A DNA stretch of 33,824 nt, from contig CANOMQ010000043.1 of the NCBI GenBank assembly GCA_947567595.1, positions 1-33,824 on the forward strand. Direction: 5' to 3'. Made by a program: the position numbers and the translations under genes. The notes under the pieces are model-generated. The model was not told where the DNA came from. It did not search any database and saw only the letters and a program-made list of their open reading frames with translations. Of the stretch, positions 15,089 to 22,600 are shown one piece after another (position 1 is the first letter of the stretch; each line of letters begins with the position of its first letter). This stretch comes from an uncultured Lachnospiraceae bacterium (lineage in GTDB: Bacteria; Bacillota; Clostridia; Lachnospirales; Lachnospiraceae).

Positions 15089-15613
15089 CTATAGCCACGA
15101 CGCATATTCTTCTATGCAGTCCTCCCCATTGAGTTCCGCAAAAATCCGAATGGTTTCTTCCTCGTCAAAATATTCCCGAAGGTAAACATTAAGATATAGC
15201 TTTTTAAACTTCCTGTAAGTATCTGTTTCCTTGAACTTTTTCATCACATTCCTGCAGATGTCAATTACCTTTTCCGCATGTTTTTCCTGTGCTTCCTCAA
15301 ACGCATCATCATTGTATTTTTCTTCCATCTCGTTATATTCCGCCTGCAGGGCACTGGAAATTTCCTTGACGTCCTCATAGAGGTCCCACTCTTCCTCGCA
15401 ATACTTATAGTATGTATAACTCTCATCGTCCTCGTCCACCTGTTCCTTCAGATAAGAATAGGTATTCGCCCTGATTGCGATAAACGTTGTAAACTCAGGA
15501 AAATACTCGATTGACATAATATACATATCATCTTTCTGATCCAATTGTGACGCTGCGTATTCCGTAACAGCTTCTAATAAATTCTTTTCCAGTTTTTCAT
15601 AATCAAAACCCAT
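15089..15613 (-). CDS. Acidic DUF4303-like protein
   Basis: ATG 15613 lies 6 bases after AAGGAGG; the in-frame ATG at 15619 touches that site and is rejected. The product has 174 residues and is very acidic. A helical N-terminus (FDYEKLEKNLLEAVTEYAAS) is followed by a strand pair (DMYIMSIEYFPEFTTFIAIR) and a long charged helical stretch. The outline resembles DUF4303 proteins and the gene at 6443, but sequence similarity between the two is low. It is 49 bases after asd, with no terminator seen between, and is followed by the SUKH gene. A cytoplasmic immunity-type role is inferred from context only. Confidence 0.6.
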   Translation of the reverse strand: MGFDYEKLEKNLLEAVTEYAASQLDQKDDMYIMSIEYFPEFTTFIAIRANTYSYLKEQVDEDDESYTYYKYCEEEWDLYEDVKEISSALQAEYNEMEEKYNDDAFEEAQEKHAEKVIDICRNVMKKFKETDTYRKFKKLYLNVYLREYFDEEETIRIFAELNGEDCIEEYASWL

Positions 15614-15662
15614 TTGCATCCTCCTTTCAGCGCGCTGTCAAACCGTTTTGGAATGGATTTCC

Positions 15663-16748
15663 TTATTTTTTCACAATATACCCCTGCGCCTTCAATAATT
15701 CCGCACAGAGCACCGCGCCGCCTGCCGCGCCTCTGACCGTATTGTGGGAAAGTCCTACAAATTTCCAGTCATAAACGCTGTCCTCGCGGATTCGTCCGAC
15801 CGAAACGCCCATGCCGTTCTCATAGTCCACGTCAAGTGCAACCTGCGGTCTGTTGTCATCCTCAAGATACTGGATAAACTGCTTTGGTGCGCTCGGCAGA
15901 TTTAACTCCTGCGGCACTCCCTTAAAGCTTACCAGCTTGTCAATCAACTGCTCCTTTGTCGGCTGCTTTCTGAATTTCACAAACACCGCTGCCGTATGTC
16001 CGTTTAACACCGGAACGCGGATACACTGGCAGGTAATCACGGGAGAAGTCGCAGGCACAATCACGCCGTCCTTGATTTCGCCCCAAATACGCAGCGGTTC
16101 CTTCTCGCTCTTCTCCTCCTCGCCGCCAATATACGGAATGATATTTCCTTCCATTTCGGGCCAGTCCTTGAATGTCTTTCCCGCACCGGAAATTGCCTGA
16201 TACGTCGTCGCAACGACCTCATACGGCTCGAACTCCTTCCATGCTGTCAGCACAGGCGCATAGCTTTGAATTGAGCAGTTCGGCTTTACCGCGACAAATC
16301 CCCTTGTCGTTCCAAGACGCTTTTTTTGGAAATCAATGACCTTCATATGCTCCGGGTTAATCTCGGGCACTACCATCGGAACGTCGGGTGTCCAGCGATG
16401 CGCAGAATTGTTGCTGACAACAGGAGTTTCCGTCTTTGCGTACTCCTCCTCGATTTTCTTGATTTCTTCCTTTGTCATATCCACTGCCGAAAATACGAAA
16501 TCGACTTCTGACGCAACCTTTTCCACCTCATTGACATTCATTACGACAATCTTTTTCACTGCCTCGGGCATCGGTGTTGTCATTTTCCAGCGTCCGCCGA
16601 CTGCCTCCTCATATGTCTTTCCAGCGGAGCGCGGGCTTGCCGCAATCGTCGTCACCTCAAACCACGGGTGGTTTTCCAAAAGGGAAATAAATCTCTGTCC
16701 CACCATACCTGTACCGCCTAAAATACCTACTTTTAATTTTTCACTCAT
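15663..16748 (-). CDS. asd: Aspartate-semialdehyde dehydrogenase
   Basis: ATG 16748 follows AGGAGG at 8-base spacing; the open frame extends to 16778 but has no site there. The product has 361 residues. The NADP-binding motif GILGGTGMVGQRF is at residues 8-20. The catalytic cysteine is in VKPNCSIQSY (near 154), and the basic substrate-binding region includes IRVPVLNGHTAAVF. The length and the GTRG...NCSIQ context fit the archaeal/fungal-like branch common in Clostridia. The enzyme reduces L-aspartyl-4-phosphate to the semialdehyde, the branch point to lysine/diaminopimelate, threonine and methionine. It begins 39 bases after argH, so the two are likely co-transcribed. Confidence 0.96.
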   Translation of the reverse strand: MSEKLKVGILGGTGMVGQRFISLLENHPWFEVTTIAASPRSAGKTYEEAVGGRWKMTTPMPEAVKKIVVMNVNEVEKVASEVDFVFSAVDMTKEEIKKIEEEYAKTETPVVSNNSAHRWTPDVPMVVPEINPEHMKVIDFQKKRLGTTRGFVAVKPNCSIQSYAPVLTAWKEFEPYEVVATTYQAISGAGKTFKDWPEMEGNIIPYIGGEEEKSEKEPLRIWGEIKDGVIVPATSPVITCQCIRVPVLNGHTAAVFVKFRKQPTKEQLIDKLVSFKGVPQELNLPSAPKQFIQYLEDDNRPQVALDVDYENGMGVSVGRIREDSVYDWKFVGLSHNTVRGAAGGAVLCAELLKAQGYIVKK

Positions 16749-16787
16749 TGTTTTTTCCTCCTCTATTATAAATCTCACATCATATCA

Positions 16788-18164
16788 TTACTGATTTAAA
16801 TATTCCTTATTGATACGGATAACCTCCCGCATCGCCTCCGGTCCCGGTGCGCCGATTGTCATGCGCTTGTTGACGCACGTTTCAAGGCTGACCGCTTCAA
16901 ACACGTCCTGCGCAAACACGGGACTGATTGCCTTTAACTCGTCGAGCGACAACTCGTCAATCGCTTTATCCTGTTCAATGCAGTAAAGCACAAGCCGCCC
17001 GATAATGCCATGCGCGTCCCGAAACGGCACGCCGTGGTTGACAAGATAATCCGCCGCGTCCGTCGCATTCGTAAAGCCTTTCATCGCGCTCTCCCGCATG
17101 ACATCCTTGCGGAATTTCAAGGTTTCCAGCATTCCCGTAAACAGCGCCACGCAGCCCTTTACCGTGTCAATCGCATCAAACGTCAGTTCTTTATCCTCCT
17201 GCATGTCCTTATTGTAGGCAAGCGGAATGCCTTTCATCGTCGTTAAAATCGACATCAGTGCGCCATACACACGCCCCGTCTTACCACGCACAAGCTCCGC
17301 AATGTCGGGGTTTTTCTTCTGTGGCATAATGCTGCTCCCCGTCGAATACGCGTCATCAATTTCCACAAAACGGTACTCGTTGGAATTCCATATGATAATC
17401 TCCTCACTGAAACGGCTTAGATGCATCATAACCGTGGAAAGCGCCGAGAGCAGTTCAATCACGTAATCCCTGTCGGCAACCGAATCCATACTGTTGAGCG
17501 TCGGACCGTCAAAGGCAAGAAGCTGCGCCGTGTACTCCCTGTCCAAGGGATACGTCGTGCCTGCAAGCGCACCTGAGCCTAACGGACAGTAGTTCATTCT
17601 TTTATAAATATCACAAAGACGCTGCCTGTCGCGCTTAAACATCTCGAAGTACGCGCCCATATGATGCGCGAGCGTAATCGGCTGTGCCTTTTGCAGATGC
17701 GTAAAGCCCGGCATATACGTTTCGGTATTCTCCTCCATAATCGCAAGAACCGCCTCAAGCAGCTTTTTCAAAAGGTCATTGATTTCCGTAATTTCGTGCC
17801 GCGTATAAAGCTTCATGTCAAGCGCGACCTGATCGTTCCTGCTCCTGCCTGTGTGGAGCTTTTTGCCCGCGTCGCCAATCCGATCAATCAGATTTGCCTC
17901 CACAAAGCTGTGAATGTCCTCGTATTCGTCCGTGATTGCAAGCGTCCCTGCCTCGACATCGTTTAAAATGCCCTCCAAGCCTGTCAAAATCTGATTTTTT
18001 TCTTCCTCCGTCAGAATGTTCTGCTTTGCAAGCATTTTTACGTGCGCCATGCTGCCCTCGATGTCCTGCCTGTAAAATTTCTGGTCAAAGGAGATGGACG
18101 CGTTGAAATTGTATACCAGCCTGTCCGTTTCCTTTGTAAATCTGCCGCCCCATAGCTGTGCCAT
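16788..18164 (-). CDS. argH: Argininosuccinate lyase
   Basis: The frame is open far upstream, but the family N-terminus MAQLWGGRFTKETDRLV begins at ATG 18164 after AGGGAGG, which gives 458 residues, a normal length. The fumarase/aspartase superfamily signature GSSIMPQKKNPD is present with the catalytic serine. HTGRSRNDQVALDMKLY and TFTHLQ-like GFTHLQKAQP motifs match. It cleaves argininosuccinate to arginine and fumarate, the last step of arginine synthesis, in the cytoplasm. No argG is adjacent. A promoter of TTGCAA-17-TATTAT form lies 58 bases upstream. asd follows in the same direction. Confidence 0.97.
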   Translation of the reverse strand: MAQLWGGRFTKETDRLVYNFNASISFDQKFYRQDIEGSMAHVKMLAKQNILTEEEKNQILTGLEGILNDVEAGTLAITDEYEDIHSFVEANLIDRIGDAGKKLHTGRSRNDQVALDMKLYTRHEITEINDLLKKLLEAVLAIMEENTETYMPGFTHLQKAQPITLAHHMGAYFEMFKRDRQRLCDIYKRMNYCPLGSGALAGTTYPLDREYTAQLLAFDGPTLNSMDSVADRDYVIELLSALSTVMMHLSRFSEEIIIWNSNEYRFVEIDDAYSTGSSIMPQKKNPDIAELVRGKTGRVYGALMSILTTMKGIPLAYNKDMQEDKELTFDAIDTVKGCVALFTGMLETLKFRKDVMRESAMKGFTNATDAADYLVNHGVPFRDAHGIIGRLVLYCIEQDKAIDELSLDELKAISPVFAQDVFEAVSLETCVNKRMTIGAPGPEAMREVIRINKEYLNQ

Positions 18165-18221
18165 TTTAAGCCGCCTCCCTGAATTTTTCGTTTTGTTATA
18201 ATATGTAATAAAATCTTCCTT

Positions 18222-18250
18222 ATAATAACATACCTTGCTGCCTGTTGCAA
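18222..18250 (-). promoter_or_regulatory. Candidate argH promoter
   Basis: On the minus strand, TTGCAA (18250-18245), a 17-base spacer and TATTAT (18227-18222). It faces argH and lies back to back with the LysM-gene promoter at 18338. No T-box-like leader or arginine-operator sequence was recognised between it and the start codon. Confidence 0.5.
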
Positions 18251-18337
18251 GGTATCGTTGGCAAAGAAACAGGAGAAAGGGACAAGGTTTTTGCATTTTT
18301 ACCTGTGAGCGGGAACGGTGGGAGAAAAAATGGAGGC

Positions 18338-18365
18338 TTGACATACCCCCCCCGATGTATATAAT
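18338..18365 (+). promoter_or_regulatory. Strong promoter with an eight-C tract in the spacer
   Basis: Consensus TTGACA at 18338-18343 and TATAAT at 18360-18365, separated by 16 bases. The spacer contains eight consecutive Cs (18346-18353), a run able to change length during replication. One added C would give the optimal 17-base spacing. The predicted start falls near 18372, exactly where the leader hairpins begin. Confidence 0.8.
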
Positions 18366-18370
18366 AAGGT

Positions 18371-18440
18371 CGGATTTCTGCGTATATGGCATATAGAAAT
18401 CCGGTAACTATCAATCTGTGGGAAACAGCGTTTCCTACCT
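18371..18440 (+). ncRNA. Structured leader RNA upstream of the LysM gene, unassigned class
   Basis: Hairpin 1: CGGATTTCT (18371-18379) pairs with AGAAATCCG (18395-18403), with a possible inner ATAT/ATAT pairing. Hairpin 2: GGTA (18403-18406) with TACC (18436-18439) encloses a perfect GGAAAC-AGC-GTTTCC hairpin (18421-18435) and an unpaired ACTATCAATC segment. The ribosome binding site ACGGAGG follows at 18451. The compact fold starts at the predicted transcription start and ends 11 bases before the Shine-Dalgarno sequence, as expected for a translational riboswitch or protein-binding leader. It does not match c-di-GMP, c-di-AMP, preQ1, SAM or THF classes that I can recall. I believe similar leaders occur before other Lachnospiraceae cell-envelope genes, but cannot verify this here. 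Confidence 0.55.
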
Positions 18441-18466
18441 ATACAAAAAACGGAGGTTTTGAAAAG

Positions 18467-19537
18467 ATGAAATTGAAAAAAGTACTATGTATGGCTGTTC
18501 TTTCAGCGGCAGTCGCATTAACAGGCGTACCGCAGGGCATGGCAACGTCGGTACATGCCGAGGAAACACAAATTGCCGGTCTTGATGAGGTTTTGAGGCA
18601 GATGTATGCGCTTTATCAGAGTGGGGATTATAATGCAATGTACACACTTGATATCAACGCAGGCAGTTATGCAGAAGCAGTGAGAAGCAGCGGCGCTGAC
18701 AGATATGTTGTAGATCTTGACGGCAATACGAAAGTGATGATGTTTGTATCCAATGACGGTGGTTACTGGTGGTACTTTGGGCAGATGGAGAATAATCTGC
18801 GACAAGGAAACGGAACAACTTTTGCATTTGAATCAGAGGAACAATACACTGTGTTTACGGGAACTTATGCTGCTGATTACCCAAGCGGAGCCGGGACATA
18901 TTCCCACCATTGCTACAGTGGTGAAAATAACGGGGCACGATATGACATTTCCGGAAATTTTCAAGGCACATTGTTAAACGGTGTTTACCAAGTGGATATG
19001 CAGTGGATTAATGATGATGGAATTGTTTGCAAAAGCAGCTTGCCGCATCCCTATGCAAACAATCATTTACGGGGTTTAGAAGACAGTTTGTCACTCCCAT
19101 ATTATTTTTCCGATGTATTTTATGAAACTGTTGATTTTGGTAAGGATGAAATTTTTATATTTGGCTATGCGAATGGAGATGTTGAACAAGCACGTTGCTG
19201 GTCCTACCCTACAGAATATCTGAATAACGGATTGCCTGTTTTCTACGGAAACGCAAACACATCCGCTATTCCATCGTCATCAACCGCAACGACACAGCCT
19301 GTAGCGCAGCAGACTACGCAGGAAATAACATCCGTACCGACCACACCCGAAACACCTGCACCTACAGTCACCAACAATTCCTACACCGTACAGCGCGGCG
19401 ACAATCTCAGCAAAATCGCACAGAAGGTTTACGGCGACAAGAAATATTGGAAAAATATTTACGAAGCCAACAAGGCTACGATAAAAAAAGACTACACCAT
19501 TTGGGCAAACCAAGTGCTTACAATCCCCTCACTGTAA
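18467..19537 (+). CDS. Secreted LysM-domain protein
   Basis: The open frame starts at 18386 inside the leader; ACGGAGG (18451-18457) supports ATG 18467 and a 356-residue product. MKLKKVLCMAVLSAAVALTG... is a Sec signal peptide, probably cleaved after VHA near residue 29. Residues about 35-230 form an unassigned domain with MORN-like phrases (GNGTTFAFESEEQYTVFTGT, GAGTYSHH, GNFQGTLLNGVYQVDMQW). A Ser/Thr/Pro/Gln linker (about 265-300) leads to a C-terminal LysM domain (SYTVQRGDNLSKIAQKVYGD ... ANKATIKKDYTIWANQVLTI), which binds peptidoglycan. The protein therefore sits in or on the cell wall. Expression is probably set by the C-tract promoter and the leader RNA. It is convergent with the BspA-like gene. 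Confidence 0.88.
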   Translation: MKLKKVLCMAVLSAAVALTGVPQGMATSVHAEETQIAGLDEVLRQMYALYQSGDYNAMYTLDINAGSYAEAVRSSGADRYVVDLDGNTKVMMFVSNDGGYWWYFGQMENNLRQGNGTTFAFESEEQYTVFTGTYAADYPSGAGTYSHHCYSGENNGARYDISGNFQGTLLNGVYQVDMQWINDDGIVCKSSLPHPYANNHLRGLEDSLSLPYYFSDVFYETVDFGKDEIFIFGYANGDVEQARCWSYPTEYLNNGLPVFYGNANTSAIPSSSTATTQPVAQQTTQEITSVPTTPETPAPTVTNNSYTVQRGDNLSKIAQKVYGDKKYWKNIYEANKATIKKDYTIWANQVLTIPSL

Positions 19538-19598
19538 ATGTCCAAACAATAACAGGACAGATTTTTCCTATAATAACATATCTTTGAAACAACACCAA

Positions 19599-19634
19599 AA
19601 ACAGCAGCAGACCATAAAAAGTCCGCTGCTGTTT
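19599..19634. terminator. Shared terminator between convergent genes
   Basis: AAACAGCAGCAGAC (19599-19612) pairs with GTCCGCTGCTGTTT (19621-19634) with one mismatch and an 8-base loop. On the minus strand a TTTTTGG run follows, serving the BspA-like gene... read from the plus strand the T-run is short (TTT). It can terminate the LysM gene from the left and, from the right, transcription leaving the BspA-like gene, whose stop is at 19645. Confidence 0.7.
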
Positions 19635-19644
19635 CCTAACAGGA

Positions 19645-22600
19645 TTAGTTCCCGCTTACTTTTACTTTTTTCGTTACCTCTCCCGTAAAATCACCGATTC
19701 CCACAATCGTTACCTCGACCTTATTTTTCTCGGTTTTGCCGTATTGCGGCATCCTGTAATCGGTTCCCTCTTTCAGTTTACGCTTATTGTAGAGTAGGGT
19801 AAGTTTGCCCTTTGTTCCCTTAATGACGGCTTTTTTAAGCTGCTGGCTGTTGATGGTGAAAGTCCCTTCCGCACGCAGCCCTGCATAGTTTCCTTTTCCC
19901 GTTACGATAACCCTCGCAGTACCCGCATGGAGGTTGTTTTTGTAGGTAACGTCATAGTCCTTCTTGGAAAGCTTTTTCGGTTTGCCGCTCTTTTGTATGC
20001 TGACGCTTACGGACGGCTTTTGGAGCTTTCCGTTATAGACTGCCGCCTTGATGTCCTTTATGGCAAGCGCGCCTGTTTCTGCTTTGATGGTGAACGGGAC
20101 GACTACCGTTCCCGCATATTCACCTTTTCCCTTCAAGATAGCATAAGCCGTTCCCGCGTTTTTATTATTTTGGTAGGAAACCTTGTAGTGCTTGCTGGTA
20201 AGCGTCTTGCCGTTTACAGCCACCGTTACCTCCGGTTTGACTGCCTTTCCCGTATAAGGCGCTGTGTCCGACGCAAGCGTCACGTTTTCGGCGGTAATAA
20301 GCTGTGTCCCGCTTTCATATATCTTAAACTTTGCGACTGCCTTGTCTGCATAGTTTCCGATACCTGTAACAGTCACCTCAGCCGCAGCGGGGTATTTCTT
20401 TGATTTCATGCTGTAGGAAGACAGCGTATAATCCGTTCCAAGCGTCAGATGCCTTGTACCGTCATAAACATGAATCGGAAGCGTTGATAAATCAGGCTCC
20501 GCGCTGCCCGTGGCAATGTCGCCTGCAAGAATTTTAAGCTTCTTTACGAATTTTGGGGTGATTGTAAAGGATTTCGTTATCTGCCCTTTGTATATGCCGT
20601 TGCCCTTGACAATGACCTTTGCCTCGCCTGCTACGCTGTTGTTTTCATAGCTTACGCGGTAATCCGCGCCCTCCGTCAGAACCGTTTTTTTCCCGTCCAC
20701 AAATGCCGTCACCTTGATGGAAGGCTTGTACGGGTTTTGGGCGTCATAAATCTTTGCCTTAATGTCCGAAATTTCAGCCTTTAAATCCGTTGACTCAAGC
20801 GGTATCCGCTCACTGTCATCATAGGGAGAATCGTCATTGTCGTCGCTCTCCCCCGTTTTTTGGACGGTCAGCGTGCCGTTTTGGTAAACAATCTCATAAT
20901 TCATGCCCGCGTCCGCACCGGAAACCGTAATGTCATAGCTTCCCGCTGCCGTGGTGTCTGTAATGCCACAGTCCGCTGCAGGCGCTTTGGTCAGCGTATC
21001 GCCCTCGAGAAGTCCGGTAATGTCGTAGGAAAAGTCCTCCTGCTTTGGAAGCGGCGCGCCGGTCTGAAGAACCATATCACGCGCAGTGATGGTGAGGGAC
21101 GCTTTCGCAATACAAAAAGGATAGTCCCTGCTGCCTGTATATTCCGTATTGTCGGACGCTACAGCAACGGTCAGCGTATAGCTTCCTGCGTTGACGGGCG
21201 CATTTTGTGATGCTGCATATGCACTGCCGTCCGCCTGCGTGCCGCTGTAGGTGTAATCCACCTTGACTGTCCCGGTCAAATCCGTATTGTCCGTTTCCGA
21301 TACCACGCTTGCGGTTCCGCTATAGGATACAGGCATTTTATTGTAAATGAAATCATACATTTCAATGCCCGAAATGTTTACCGTTTTCTTTTCTGACGGC
21401 GGTTCGCCCTCCATGACAATTTTAACTTTGCGCACGGCGTCCGCATAATTCCGAAACGAAATCGTGACAGGTATGGTCACAAAATCGCCACTTGCCACCG
21501 TTTGATTTATCATGACAGACATCTTTCCGTCTGCTTTGATGGAAGGCTCGCCCGCAAGCACATTGCCGCTTACCGTGTCATCTTCCACCGCAGCGCCTGC
21601 CCGATATCCTGTTATTTTGCCGTACTGTGCAATGTCCGCTGACAGCTTGAAGATGTCGGAAGGCATTGCCGCATTGACCGTTCTGACAAGCTCTGTCAGC
21701 TCGGGCGCCGGGGCTTTTTGGATTGCAAACGTTTTTTCCACGGTTCCAAGATAAGCACCGCAGCCTGTGATGACGGCTGTCGGCGCGTCCTCCTGTGCCT
21801 GCCTGCTGTCTATCTTTTCATACGCATTCGTATTATATCTGTAGGACACCGTGTAATCCGTCTGTGGCGTCAGCGTGACTGTTTCCCCGCCGTCGGTGTA
21901 TTGCACTGCGGGCGTCGGTTTCTTCGGGCTCCCGTCATACACATAGTCAAACGCGTCTGCGGCGGGAAACGTGATTGTCACCGTCGTATCGTCAAGCAGA
22001 CGCCCCACCGTCAGCGCAATGTCCGCCGTAAAAGGCTGTGCACCCTCCTCCGCGTCAGAAGGCGTATAGGAAATGGTCAGCGTCTTTTTTCCTACGGAGG
22101 TCATGTCGATTTCTGCCGCATTGGTCGTATAGTCTGTCTGACGAAGCGTTTTTGCCGTACCGTCAGCGCCGTAATACACTGCCTTGATATCTCCCGTGTC
22201 CAGCGTTTCCCCGCAGGCATAAACTGTTTTTGTCTTTTTCGCCGTAATATGCGCCTTTGGCGCGTCCTCCCCCAAGTCGCCCCTGTACAGCAGCAGCGAC
22301 TGCTCCCTGTTTTTGGGAAGGCTTTCATAAGTGGTTCCTTGAAGGTCCTTATAGGTCACACCCTCGTCAAAAAAGCTGTCCATTGTCAGATTGCGGGGAA
22401 CGTAGATTGCCATAAGGGCAGGCGTATTGGACAACAGTCCATCGACTGATGTAGCCTTGCCCATGTCAACGCTGCTCAAATCCAACTTTTTCAGACCGCT
22501 GCACCCGCTAAACATACTGCCCATCATCGTCACATTTCTTGTGTCGAAGCCGCTCACGTCCACTTGCTCCAAGCTGCTGCAGTCCTCAAACATGTTCCAC

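Noticed and set aside
17010-17966. Plus-strand frames opposite argH
   Set aside because: Shadows of a conserved enzyme gene; no start signals and unnatural composition.
18165-18330. T-box or arginine-responsive leader upstream of argH
   Set aside because: No specifier stem, T-box sequence or terminator/antiterminator pair could be found; the leader is short.
18371-18440. Assignment of the LysM leader to the c-di-GMP or preQ1 riboswitch class
   Set aside because: The conserved cores of those classes, as I know them, are not present; it is left unassigned.
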